Shown here piece by piece: positions 46,565-59,181 of a stretch of 64,000 nt of DNA. The DNA lies in contig OX344762.1 of assembly GCA_947034895.1 (NCBI GenBank), positions 20,254,760-20,318,759 of the forward strand, in the 5' to 3' direction. This DNA is from Rhytidiadelphus loreus. Lineage: Eukaryota > Streptophyta > Bryopsida > Hypnales > Hylocomiaceae. Made by a program: the position numbers and the translations under genes. Numbering within the stretch: position 1 is the first letter of the stretch; each line of letters opens with the position of its first letter. Below the pieces are notes generated by a model. The model was not told the DNA's origin and ran no database searches. It was given only the letters and a program-made list of their open reading frames with translations.

Positions 46565-49500
46565 ATGGGTGAGGTTCAGTGGATGGAAGCGAAGTGCATC
46601 AATCACACCGAGGAGAGAATCCCGTTTTTCTTCCAGCGAGGGGCGCCTAGGTCCAATGCCGTCGGGGATGATGGCGTTGTGTCGCGACCGCGAAGCGATG
46701 AATCGGTGCAGAGTTTGTATCGGGGTTTGAATTTCGGGGAAGTCCGGGTTCAGGACATACCTCGAATTCGTGTCATTCAGTACAATGGCAGCTGGTACTC
46801 TTTGGACAATAAGAGACTCTGGGTGTTGCGACAGTACGGAGGGGAGATTCCTGTGCAAGTAGTGAATCGGCCGACGAACTGGCAAATGGCGAAGATTTCG
46901 AAAGTAGAGAGAGAGGGGATTGCGAGTAAAGAGCCCGAGATTGTGGAAAGGGAGTCAGAGAAGCGGTTTCAGGGGCATGAGTTTCTGTGCAAGCAGGAGC
47001 TTCTGGGCCGCGTTTTGGTATGGAGTGTCCGGGATTTGTTAGCGGCTCGGTCTCCAGGCGAGGTAAAGTATTGGAAAATCGACACCTCTGGAATTCTCAA
47101 TTAATTTTGTTCCGCATTGTTCTTCTTCATCTCCGTGGTCCATAATCTCATGTTGTGATGTTCTTTCAAAGTGACCAGAATTACTCTGGCATTCCCTGTT
47201 GATTTCGTTCTTTACTGTTCTTCTACTTCTCCGCGTTCCTTAATCTCAGGCGTTGATATTGTGATGCTTTCAAAATTCGCAAGATTTCAACAGCCTTGAC
47301 GTATGATAGCCATAATGGTTGAATATTCTAGCCACTTTGCAAAGATTCTTGCAAAAATTTGGCTTCTCTGGCACAATTCTGGAAATCCCTGGCATTCGCT
47401 GCTACGTCCTATCAGGTTGATTTCATTCCGCAGTGTTTTTATTCTCCGCGACCATAGCAGTCGTGATGATTTGTTTCTTCGAAGTTAGCGAAATTACTTC
47501 AGCCTTTAAGTTTTGGTAGGATGTTCTGGATTTTTGAATGAATTTGTAGCAACTTATTATATTTGATACATCTTTTGGTTCACTTTCACATTTTTTTGGC
47601 AAATCCTATACTTCTGGCTAATTGCTCCCAGAAGCACCTTTAATGAAATTAGCCAAGAAATTTCTATTCTAGCCATTTGGCTGGAAATTCGTAAAATGGT
47701 GTATAATCTAATGCGTATTTTTTTTTCAGATATTGCCTATCCCACTTCGACACAGCAAGGTGGAGTCCTACATGGAGCTTCTCAGCCAGTGGCTGTTGGA
47801 AGAGACCCGAGCGCAGATTCAACAGAATTTGTTGAAGATTTCGGACATGGCATGTACAGGGATCATGGTTGACACCGATGTACGACAAATCAACAAATTA
47901 AAAAACGGTTTACGGAGAATCAACTGCAGAATTGAGAAGGACACATGCAGGTGCTCCAAACAGACGAAAACGTATCGTCCAGCCGCGTCCGATATTGTGC
48001 TTCTTGCCACCTTCTCACCGCAGAGCCCAGGAGAATTATTGACCCAGACTGGTGCATGTTGCACTTTAGGAGTTGTGCAGGGAGGACAGATGTTCGGGTC
48101 ATCGTTTGAGGTTATAATATACGCCACCACTCACGGACCAGTGTATAAGGAGATAGTGCGAGAAGACCAGATCTGGTATGCTGTGAGACTGGAAAGCATC
48201 GTTACATGTCAACGGATATGGGACTCCCTTCATCAGCCTGCAAACACACCTCTGGCAGAATATATCGCCACTTATCAGGAACCTCCTCAGGTAACTTCAT
48301 TTTGGTCCATTGAGAAGAATTTGTCGTACTGAAAGGGCTAGGCACCGTTTATCCCCATGTTCGTGACACGGATAAGGTGATTTTTTTGCGTCACTTTAAG
48401 CACATCTAGGAGTCTTGTTTGGGGGAGATCAGCGTAGAGTTGTGGAGATCTTACTTTGGGTATAGGAGCCAAATCTGCCGGGATCAAATTTTATCACTAC
48501 GTATGAATTTTTTATGCAATCCTTAAGTGGGGGGATGCAGGGTGCTGTAAGTGACAGTAGACAAACATTTCCATTCAAGATCAATGGCCATAGACGTTTA
48601 GCCAGGTCATGCTTGCACTACTTGCTAATAAGTATCCTCTATTTCACTCCATATTGATAGCCACTGCTTACAAACCTGTAAGCTACACCCTAAAGCGACA
48701 TATTGCTGACATCTGGCGGATGATGAGTTTGAAGAACTTTTTTTGTTGTTTGTGAACCCTGCCACGTTTTGAATCGCTTGGCAGTTCATTGAGTCAGAAA
48801 AGACTCCTGCACTGGATGCAGTTGAGCAGTCCAAACTGCAAGTGTACTGCAACAAGGTCCGTCGACTCAATCTTTCACAAGCTGAAGCTGTTCAAAGTTT
48901 CATCGCCAGGCAATTGAATAGGGAGCAAGGTTTCAGTGTGGAGCTCATTCAAGGTCCTCCTGGCACAGGTGAAATTTTGTCTGTGAAACCTGTTACATTT
49001 CTTCCTTTAAGTCGTTGTTATAATTATTGCATCTCTTAAGGGAGAGGATCCTGAAGTGGTAGGGACCTTATCTCCTCTTCTGTACTAACCCCTGGTACCA
49101 ACTCCAACTCATCTTTTCTTACACCTGGTTGGGCTCATAGCAAGTGGTGTAAGCATGACTTCTCTAAATGTCTATGCTCACTGATCTTTGAATTGAAATG
49201 GGGTTGTCAAATGTTACTTATAGTGACCTACAATCTCCCACTTTGAAAGTGCATAAGAAATTTTTACATAGTGATAAAGATTTGACTCTTGTACCCAAAC
49301 TGATCCCTCTACAACTCTATACTGATCTCTCAAAAGTCACCCTCCTACATAGTATCCTCTATCTTATTGAATGACTGTCAACGTGTCTCCTGCCTGTAGG
49401 TAAAACATCGACCTTGACAGCCATGCTATCTCCTATGGTTTGTTCCAGCACGCGCATCCTGGTCTGTGCTCCGACTAACACAGCTGTGAACGAAGCTGCA

Positions 49501-52153
49501 CGAAGATTTCTGGTTCAAAAGCAGCAAGACGTGGAAGATTCTCAGACGGCGCATTTTTGTAGGGATTCTGTACACGCTTCAAGTTCTGACGGCCAATCTC
49601 GTTGCTGCACACCCTTGCGTCTTGGCGACATTGTCATGCTAGGCAGTGAAGATCGCCTTGCAGTAGAGGGAAGTGCGTTGGAGGCCATTTTTTTGCCAGT
49701 CAGGGTGAAACGTCTTTTGGCAGCTCTTGATCCCGACCGTGGATGGGCAGCCCTGTGCGTAACGTTTCTGATGCAATTGGCGGACGTCACGGAATCCACA
49801 CTGGATGTCCCGGTTGATAAACGAAATCTCGGTCGTCGTGTATTACGAAACTTGGGGCTGAAGATCATTGCTCATGGTGAAGTGCTCTGCAACGATCTCC
49901 CCACTCCTCACCTCAGTATTCGAAGGATGAAATTGATCAAGGCAGCGTCATGTTCCATACGTAAGCTTTTGGGACTTCTTGCAATTGAGGGAGGCGACGA
50001 TGTTGAAGAGTGGGAAAGTACATGTGAACCAGAGGAGAACATGGAAACAATCTTTCTAATTAGTGATGACGGTGATATTCCTCAATTCTCCCCGAATGCA
50101 CACAAAGAACAGGGAAGGAAGTTTGAATCTTCCGCTCTATATAGCAAAAAGTTCTTGGAGGAATCTCAGAACCTTCTTGAACTGCTGACAGCTAAGTCTG
50201 AAGTCCCAATTTTCCCTGATGTAGCAGCTAAGTCATTTGAATGGGTGGAAGCGGAGTGTTTGGAAAGTGCCAGCCTTGTATTCAGCACGGTGTCTTCCGC
50301 GGCGCTGAGGATAATGAAGCTGGGCGTGCCATTTTCCTGTGTATTTATCGATGAAGCTGCGCAATTGGTCGAGGCGGAAAGTACTATTGTCTTGCAAATG
50401 AAAGATGTCAAACAGCTTGTCCTCGTTGGAGATCAGAAACAGCTACCAGCAACCGTGATGAGTCAGGTGAAATTTTCCTCCAAAGTGGATAGGACACTTG
50501 GTATTTTGCCTTACCCTGCGTACTATTAATATTTCTTGCAATGAATTTAGACAGAATCCTAGATAGAAATGGTATTGATTCTTATTAGATTCTTCTTATG
50601 CTTTTGATTTTCATGTAGCCTTACTTTTCAATTGGTTTTTGTCAGCTTGCGCAGAAACATGGGTATGCGCGTAGTCTCTTTGAGAGACTGCAATCCTTGG
50701 GGCATCCATGCCGGCTTTTAGAGGTGCAGTACCGTATGCATCCAGCAATCAGTGCTTTCCCTAACAAACAGTTCTACAATCGCAAGTTGAAGAATGGTGA
50801 TAACGTTCTTAAGGAGAATTATGGACAACTTGCGTACCAGAAGGACACATTTGGATCTTATGCTTTCATTGATATTGGTGACGGTACAGAAGTAAATGCG
50901 GGTCCCAGCAAGAAAAACGTCCTTGAGGCCGAGCTCGTTCTTCATTTGATTAGACGTGTTCATGACTCTGGTAATTCAACTTAAAGATATAACCTGGGAG
51001 AGTAGCAAAGAATAAACATGTTTAGCTCTAATATCTGCAGACCAAACCAATGAATGCGATTTCTTTTGTTCGAACTGTGCTTAGCAACACTATTTGAGAT
51101 GAAGACATGACTTTTTGTTTGAGGAAGCCTATTCTGAGTATTGTTTTCCGACAGTTTGTGCAGGGTTTAAAGAAGCACGATCTTTCTCGCAGCCCATTAC
51201 TGTAGGGGTGATCTCTCCTTATAGTGGCCAAGTGTCGTTCATCAAAGACCAAATGTGCCGAAGTGACTCAATCTATGGTGCAGAAGCTGCAGGTGCAAAC
51301 GTCTTGGATGTTGAGGTTAGGTCGATTGATGGATTTCAAGGCAAAGAAACAGATATTATCATCTTCTCTGCTGTTCGGGCAAATCATTCGGGGAGGATCG
51401 GGTTCGTGGATGATGAACGCAGAACGAATGTTGCTCTTACTCGTGGCAGGTGAGGTCAAGTCTACATTGTCTAATTGAGTAATTTTTTTTTTCATCTTTT
51501 GGGTATCTCATTTGACCCCATAGCCAAATGGCCAGAAGTGGCGACTTCCATATCCACAGGAGTTAGAATAAATCAATGAGAAGGTAAGAATATGTACATA
51601 AAGAAAGAAAAATCGTTATTGATCAATAGAGATATATAATGAAAGTTACTATAATAGACTCTTCACTTCCAAAATGGACATTCTATTTTTAAATTGGGCA
51701 CTTATGCATGAAGTAAATGAAGTACCGGAGTAGTTATCCGCATATCTTGAAGTGATGGCAAGTGTTTCTCTAAGGGATGGCAGAACCAATCAACATACGT
51801 GAGGTTCATAGTGAACCTAAAGATGTGCAACGGTGTATTCAATTCCTGGCAGGCATGCTGTGTGGATCTTAGGATCCGCATCAACATTATGTGCTCACAG
51901 CCGACTTTGGAGGAACTTGGTTGATGATGCCCGGCAAGTGAATTGTTTCTTCGAGGCCACCCGAGTCGAGTGGATGAACGACCTCATCAACATTTTCAGA
52001 AAACGCAACAAACCAGTGTTACAGGAAAGAGATGAAAGAGTTTCTAAGTTCTCGAGTCATCAACCTACAGTTTCTCCCAGAAGGAGCGGCTGGGAGTCCG
52101 AGGAGCCACCACTGGACCGAAGCTTTCTAACGCTCAGCTTGACTAATGATTGA
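46565..52153 (+). CDS. SEN1/UPF1-like superfamily 1 helicase, right copy
   Basis: Exons 46565-47062, 47730-48290, 48785-48968, 49400-50466, 50646-50970, 51164-51449 and 51853-52153 join in frame to 1,073 codons plus stop. All helicase motifs (GPPGTGKT, DEAAQ, GDQKQLP, QYRMHP, DGFQGKE, VALTRGR) are present exactly as in the left copy, so both copies appear able to encode an active enzyme. The only protein differences I see are in the last 30 residues or so, encoded by the fading edge of the duplication: an SSRRSGW…PPMVRIF type end on the left against SPRRSGW…PPLDRSF here. The stop is at the same place. Downstream, this copy lacks the exon-like 21920-22161 sequence and runs straight into a truncated transposon. 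If the left copy has extra 3' exons, this copy is 3'-truncated. Confidence 0.85.
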
Positions 52154-52160
52154 AGATCCA

Positions 52161-52411
52161 CTAGTCGAGCTGGGTAACTAAAGAATTGCTTTCTTCATTG
52201 TAAATGCAAATATCTTTCAATCTATAAATTCAAAGTTTTTGAAATTTTTTCCACACATTTTTATAACAGTATAGTGCAATATCTTGTAGTTAGATATGGA
52301 AAAAAAAGATAAGTTTTTTTTTTTTCTCTTCAAAATAGAAATGGTAGTTTTGAGTGTTTTTTGATGAAAATAAGCTCTAGAAATAAGGCCTTGGGACTTC
52401 AGTGATTAAAC
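52161..52411. mobile_element. Truncated relative of the 578-bp TTAA element
   Basis: The end at 52395-52411 (GGGACTTCAGTGATTAA preceded by AAGGCCTT) matches the inverted left end of the element at 10454 (CCCCTAAAGTCCCAAGGCC). Further blocks agree inward (ATGGTAGTTTTGAGTG, ATATCTTTCAATCTA). The other terminus is missing because the homology stops at the outer edge of the inverted duplication. Confidence 0.6.
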
Positions 52412-53744
52412 CACTATTAAGAATAAATAAAATTTACCTCACATACAAATCCGACATTCAAGTATTATTTTCAAAAGAATATCAAAAGTTAAATGATAAA
52501 ATAATCTCTTTATAAAAAAATGTTGTTTTTTATAGTAGAAATAAAGATTCAAGGATCCTTGACTCCTTAAGGAGGTTGTTTATTTATGCGACAAGTTACA
52601 TGATACAACTCAAAACTTCTTCTTGCTCTTTGTACGTGCTTTCAAATTTCTTTTCATACTTCTTCTTACATATTTCTTATTTTTGGATTGAACTTCTACT
52701 ATAACTTCTCTGTCTTCTTCTTTATTGTCATAAAAATCATGAACATTGATTAATTATTAGTAGAAATATGGTCTGCATAGACTAAGCTTTAAAACCCACA
52801 TTTAAATTAACTTGTCATTAGTTGGAGATGAATCCAAAAATAAGAAATATGTAAGAAGAAGAGAAATCCAAAAATAAGAAATATTTGGGTTAAAACATTT
52901 CTTATGTTTGGGTTAAAACATTTCTAGAGAAGAACAAGAGTTTAAAATACTAAGGTGAAGCTTAAATACTAAAATAAAGCGAGAAAAAAAAATATGAATG
53001 TACATTTGAAGGATGTCATGGTGATATAAGCAACAATGCATCACTTTCTTTAAGGTGTTTTGCCAAAGGAATGGCATTGTCTAAGAGTAATTTGAATTGT
53101 TATTGAGAAAAGAACAGTATCCATGATCTTAGAGGGTATGTTTACAATCTAAGGAGCCACTCTAAGTGAAGAATTTACTAAAAAAATTTGAAGGCTAATT
53201 TTGTTAATATCTCATGTTCAAGTCATTTATCAATTTCATTTGTTTTTTTCTATAGGTTAATTTTTTTTAAAAATCAAACTCTATGGATGTTTACTACTTT
53301 TGACATTTAAAAGAAATATTTTTACATGTTTAGGGACATAGAGAATGCACTTTTGAATTTCAAACATACTTTTTTGTAGGAAGAAATATTTTTTGATATG
53401 AAATTAATATAGAGTGTTCATCTTACATCAATGAAGAGCTTAGTAATATTCATTTTGAAAGATTGTGAAAATAAAATTGTACATATTAAATAAAAAACGT
53501 ATCTTTAGATGTATTTTATTAGAAAAAAAATTCAAATTTAAAGATTGCATTATACACAAAAAATATTCACTTTAAATATATTGAAGAACTAAAGTATAAT
53601 AAAATCTTATAATTGATACATTTTATAACAATACGTCTTAATCTTTAAAAAAATATTTTGATTCTATTGCACTTTAGTTTTTAAAAAAGTACAAAAAATG
53701 ATTAAATCAATATAAAATTGTACTTTGTAAGTGGTACCAATAAC
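52412..53744. other. AT-rich intergenic DNA
   Basis: No ORF of note and no repeat family recognised. The AGAAATATGTAAGAAGAAG type motif around 52650-52880 recurs loosely in both orientations. Confidence 0.4.
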
Positions 53745-55700
53745 AACAATAAAAGATCCCTAGGACTTGAGAGCCTCTCCCTTGCCACCTGAAGCTCTTC
53801 ACTAAGAACTAAAAGTTCTTCAAACGACACCCCAATTTTTTTGAGGGAAGGTACCTTGGCACGAAGGATAGGTTCTTAGATTCCCAAAGACCCTTCTATG
53901 GCACTAGGAGGGTATAAGTATGCTAGACCCTGTACTTTTTTGAGTCACAAAGTAATTTTTCAGGACATAATGATTTTGAACTTGTTATTGCTTGAACTTA
54001 GAAGCTTTTTTCTCCATATTTTTTTTGGTTTTCTAAACAATATACAAGTGAAGAATCTGTAGGCATCATTGGTTTCTTAAATAACTAAGTTGAGAGTGAG
54101 AAATTTGTACTTTTTGAACCATCACTTTTATGTCACAGGGCACAAATTTACATAAAAGTACAAATATCTTGGTCATATAAAGTGAAAAGTACTGAATTTT
54201 TTTTGGCAAAAAAGATAAAGAAGAGCAATATCTTGGAATCTGCTCTCAATTTAATGTTAACATCTCATATTTGGCAAAAATCTTAGGAATAAGTGAGTTT
54301 TCTTTTGCAGTGGATATCTGGTGGAAAAATCCAGCTTTTTGGAATCGGATCCAAAATTCATAATGGCAGCAGCTAGTTTTAGATTGGCTTCAAGTTGAAT
54401 TAAGAAAAAAATTAATTTTCTGACAACTACTTTGTGGCACTTTGGGTACAAAAAGTAGTTTTAGTACAATTTTTAATTTTTAAGTACGAATATTTCATAA
54501 ATGCCCTGCTTTGGATCTCACTGGCACTTTCTATTAGCCTCTAATATACTTATTGGTTGATCTCCAACACTTAATTCCTCCCTGACAATCACTTAGAAGT
54601 CACAAACATCAACCCTAAATCCAAGTGCAAAAAGTACAATTTTGTATTTTAAGTACAGAAAAGTACAATTCAGTTTTGCCAAAACTGCTTAGGCGTAGCG
54701 TACTTACACCTAGGAGCCCTTCACAAAGAGCCCCCCATCTGTGTACGGACAACCAAAAAAATTTTTAAAAAGATTATTTAAACACCAAAGGAGGTTTTTA
54801 GGATGCTAAAGACCCTCCTATGGTACCAAAAGACCTTAAAAAAGAATAAAGAGTCTCTCAAACAACACCTAAAAAAATTAAGAGAGTCTTTTGGTACCGA
54901 AAAATGGCTCTTCATATTCTAAAACTCTTCTATGGCAGCAAGAGTCTATCTAATGACATACCCTCCAAATGAATGGAGAGTAATTTTTCCTTAAAAAAAG
55001 CTCCTCAAATTCAAGGTCTGGAGTCTTCTATGGCACCAAGGGTCTATCCAATGACATACCAAAAAATTTAAAAGAAAATGGGAACTTGTCAAAATCAGCA
55101 AAAAACAAACCCAGATCAACGCAATTAAAACAACAAAAATTTCAAATTTTCTACTAGAATATTTGGGTTACAAAGAGCCTTTCGTTGGTTCAGAGGGACC
55201 TTTACAAAGATCCAAAAACCTTCAAATGCCCCCTTGCTCCCAAAAGGCTTAAGTACATTGGAACCAAAAAATTACTTCTTAAATATGAGGAGCCTCTTGT
55301 AGCACCAAAAGTCTATCTAATGATATATCCAATAAATTAAGGGAGAATCAATGGTTTTAAGAAATGACTTCTCGAATTTGAAGTCTAGAGCCTTCTCTAT
55401 CAACAAGAATCTATCTAATGAAAAATGAAAAAAAAATGAAAAAGCCTTTGGCACCAAAGAAAGACTCCTCGGATCCATGGAACCATTTAGGGTCCCTTAC
55501 AACCTTCATTGAAAGAGCTCTTAGGAAACAAGAAAGGACTCTTTGGAATCCGAGGAGTCATCCTCATGTTTCAAAGAGCCTTCCATAGAAAAGCCGAATG
55601 GCAACAAGGAAAGCCTTCTTGGATCCAAGGAGCCTTTAGGAGTCCTTTAGAGCCTTCATTGGAAGAGCCCATGGGAACCAAAGTAGGACAAGGCAAGATA
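53745..55700. repeat. Degenerate repeat cluster around 'CTATGGCACCAA…TCTATCTAATGACATACC'
   Basis: Diverged copies of one unit occur at about 53890, 54810, 54930, 55030, 55290, 55395 and 55445. The clearest pair share CTTCTATGGCA and CAATGACATACC about 100 bp apart. Between them lie related phrases (AAAGAGCCTTC, GGATCCAAGGAGCC). No lasting reading frame. I do not recognise the family. Confidence 0.5.
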
Positions 55701-55805
55701 TCTGTTCAAATCAACTGATTTCTGTCAAAACTGGCAAAAAATTGATTCAAATCAATGCAACAAAAACAACAAAAATTTCAAATTTTCTACTAGTAGAATT
55801 TTTAG
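55085..55805. repeat. Direct repeats of about 85 bp enclosing part of the cluster
   Basis: Two similar stretches (about 55085-55170 and 55720-55805) share TGTCAAAA…GCAAAAAA, AACAACAAAAATTTCAAATT and TTCTACTAG in the same order and orientation. They bracket about 550 bp. They could be terminal direct repeats of a small element or just two units of the larger cluster. Confidence 0.4.
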
Positions 55806-56977
55806 TAAAAAAATTGTGTGGATTGAAAGGTTTATGACTTTATGTTATGTGTTTACTTACATTTGTTTCCTCTGATAATGATGGCAAGTCGGGAAAGGCC
55901 ATCCGTTAACTAAGATCAATAGTTTGAACAAGTTTAAGATTTTCATCATCATTTGTTGATGTAATAGAGCTTCAAGATGATAGAACATTGATTACAAGCA
56001 TAATGTACAAAATATGAATCCCCTAGCATTTGTGAAAACATTTATGGTTTAAAAATCCAAACTAGGCCTACTATGAAGTGATCACACCAAGCATTGAATA
56101 TAGAACATTGATTTTACAAAATATGCTTTTAATGTGTGTATTTGGACACAAATGAATACCTTCCAAAGAAAAAAATTGTTTGAGAAAATTACCTAATATT
56201 GGATGCACAACAATGTACACAATTTTAGGATTTTTTTTTAAAAACTAGAGGATATTTTGATTCAAACTTTGACCATTTAGACTATTGCCACATCCATAGA
56301 ATTTCATCTAATTTTTTTATGATAATCATTTGTGCTACCTAACTCATCATAGAATATATCACAATAAAAATTTAAATCAAATTTTGGCATGTCTTAAGTC
56401 TAAAGTTGCCAATGAGCATGATAGGCTAGTTTACCTTAGAGGCAATCAAACTTGCATCTAATAAAAATATATTTATTTAAAGTTGATGAAAATAAAATAA
56501 AAAGATTAAAAAAATTGAAATTCAACTATAATGTTGGATATAAATGACTTCAATAAAAAAATGAGAGCATAGGAAGGCTACAATTTTGCTTGTTAAATAC
56601 TTCGTAGTATTTTGAATCACAATCAAAACTACAATGTAGTTTAGTGTCAATTGGGATTATTTATAGGACCAATGTGGTGTAAGAAAGAGTAAAATTCCCC
56701 TAGGATCTAATTGAGATATTAAGGAAAAATATCATTTATTAACCTCACTTCATACTTCATTTGAAGTGCCACTTTAACTTGTTGAATACAAATTTCACTA
56801 GTAAAACAATGAATTGAAGGAATTATTTGGTTATATGCAAAGGGATTAAAGAATAGCACAAAGAGTTTGTCCTGTTACTACTTAAATTTCTTGTAATATA
56901 GAACCTTATAATTTTCAAGAGTCTCCAAATTGATTTTTTATAAATTTTGAATTACGAATTCATGCATAATTCCAAAT
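55806..56977. other. AT-rich intergenic DNA
   Basis: Nothing recognised. Confidence 0.4.
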
Positions 56978-57022
56978 ATGGTCAATTTCATTAAAATGGC
57001 GGTATTCCATTAAAATGGCGGT
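56978..57022. mobile_element. Fragment of the 246-bp MITE
   Basis: ATGGTCAATTTCATTAAAAT followed by GGCGGTATTCCATTAAAATG and then a non-family sequence. Only the terminal 45 bases remain. Confidence 0.65.
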
Positions 57023-58731
57023 TTAGGGACCCTGAAATCCTTTGAAAGATGGCAGCAAGGGCAATGAAATAAGTAAATAATTAGTGATGTGGGACACCAG
57101 CAGGCACATGTACAACCTTGATATGATAGAAATAGGTGCCCTAGGGGAGCTTCACGTGACTTCCAGTATAAATCTAGCCCTCTTAGGAAGTTGTTGTATG
57201 ACTTGAAGTCATGAAGATCTGTAATTAGCTATTCGAGGAGTACTAGTTGTAATTGATTTGTTGAGTCCCCTTTTATAATTGGAAGGATTTTGAGACCATG
57301 ATTGAGAACGGAAAATCCAAGCATTTTTGCTCGTAGAGTATGGGGAAGTGGTGGAGATGTTGAACCAAATTTTCTTTTGGCAATTTGTCGTTTAGGTGCG
57401 CCACATTGTGGGGCCCACCACCATACCCCTAGAGCAAAAAGGTATTGAAAGGACAAAAAATTGGCAGAGAAGTTCAAATTAAATCAAATCTGGGATGAAA
57501 TCGCAAGAATATGGGTGAAAACAAAATTATAGATACGTGATATGTGCTAAAGTGATATGTTCTATCCAATGTGTGGATGAATGTTGAAATTTTAGGTGCT
57601 CTGCCACAAAACCTAATATCTCTACTTTGGCACTTCATAAACAAACGAAGAGAGAAATAGTTCATTAAATGGAATGTGCATGCATGCATGAAGGAGCAAA
57701 AGGATGTAAATGGAAACGAGATCTAGGTTGGAAGAACACATACTTCATTGAATATGCATGTGGATTTTTCCTAAGGATCCACCCTTGTTTACATCATTTC
57801 TAGCATTTCCTACAACGGTCCACCTTGGAACTTTTTCCATATGGAAGAAGGAAGAGAGGAAGGGAAGTTGCAATCCTAAGAGAATCTATTCCAATGAACA
57901 TCTACTACAAGGCAAACCAAAAAAATATAAGTATCCTTCATTAATTGAGTGAGAGTTTGAACGAAATTGTACCCCTGAACTCCAGGTGTGTTAGCATTGA
58001 ATAGTTGGCCATTTGCCAAGCAATAAGGTCAAAAAATCTCTACTTTGCATTTCTAGACCGCATCTTCACAAGCATGTATGAAGAGTCTTGAGCTTGATCA
58101 ACACCAACAAGTGTCTATTAATTTGCCAATCATGTTGGCGTGAGTTTTTTGCACACTGCTCTAAGATTATCGGTCAAATGCTTGTCAAATGCATTGGGAA
58201 TACTATGATGAGGGGAACAATGCTCTAGGGTATTAGGGATTATTGCTATAAAAATATGGATATTTGTATTTGTCTATTCAATGTGGCAATGTCAGTATAT
58301 TGTTGAAAAGAATCACAAATAGAAAATGTTTCTACAATTATAGTCATCTGCATCTTTATATTTCAACATTGTTCTATAGAAAAATCATCCATGGCTCATC
58401 TTGAGTTGACACTCAATAGTGTCAGTGTAGAGCTATTTCTAAAAGTAGCAAATTAGAGTCGTCACTCTTGACATGAAAGACAAAAAATCGGTGCAATCTT
58501 CCATCATAACCTCCGCATATGAGTTGAGGATGTCGCCCATGGTTCAAACCGCGTGGTCTGAACCGTATACTTGGACATTTCAACCTTCATTCATTGTGTT
58601 GATTACTTTAGAAGGAGGTTGCCTCAACATATCCGATTGGAGCATAAAGAATCGAGCACAACAAAGATAATGGTAAAGAACCCTCTAGACATGAGGCGGC
58701 ATAGTGGACAATGGCAACAAAGCCTGCATAT
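57023..58731. other. Intergenic DNA with one palindrome copy
   Basis: A promoter-like TATAAAT lies near 57168, following a CACGTG at 57151, with no supported gene downstream. A copy of the dispersed palindrome (GTTCAAACCGCGTGGTCTGA) lies at 58542-58561. The short frames at 57229-57952 show no motif. Confidence 0.35.
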
Positions 58732-58958
58732 ATGGTCAATTTCATTAAAATAGTAGTATTCCGCATGCCATTTTAATGGAATATCTTCTACAAATGGAGA
58801 ATAAAAGTGCCATGATAGGGTCATACATGTGCCAATTTTATTCCTAGCACATTCAAATCACTCCTTATTCACGCATTTCCACTCCCCTCGGACAATCTTT
58901 CCATTGTTTTCATTCTTTCAGTGGTTTCATTTTGTGCCATTTTAACGAAATTGACCAT
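58732..58958. mobile_element. 246-bp MITE family, 227-bp copy, TSD ATAT
   Basis: Ends ATGGTCAATTTCATTAAAAT and AACGAAATTGACCAT, with ATAT flanking both sides (58728-58731 and 58959-58962). About 19 bases of the inner right terminal repeat are deleted. Confidence 0.8.
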
Positions 58959-59181
58959 ATATGCAAAATTCCTTACTCAGAGTAGTATTTTGAATAAACG
59001 AGTGGAGTCCACAACTGAAAATGCAACCCCCACCCAAGAGGCATGGGGTGCTCATAGAAAGACATGAACCCCTCCATCATGATCCTATTTCTAACGAAGA
59101 TCCACATTTGATCCCTACACACTATCTAGGCAAGTAGTAGATAGAGAGTGAATAAATGATTGCAAGGATATTAAGCCTCAC

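Larger units (their letters stand above)
38777..52153 (-). repeat. Right arm of the 13.4-kb inverted duplication
   Basis: Reverse complement of 22534-35910 (x pairs with 74687-x). Agreement holds until about 52076; six substitutions then appear within about 75 bases, and past about 52160 the two flanks are unrelated. Confidence 0.95.

Noticed and set aside
52133..52180. Cloning-vector polylinker at the duplication edge (GATCCACTAGT)
   Set aside because: The match to a polylinker is short and does not continue, so contamination is not supported by sequence alone.
57130..57300. Promoter or solo LTR with CACGTG and TATAAAT
   Set aside because: No TG…CA ends, no target duplication and no gene downstream could be shown.
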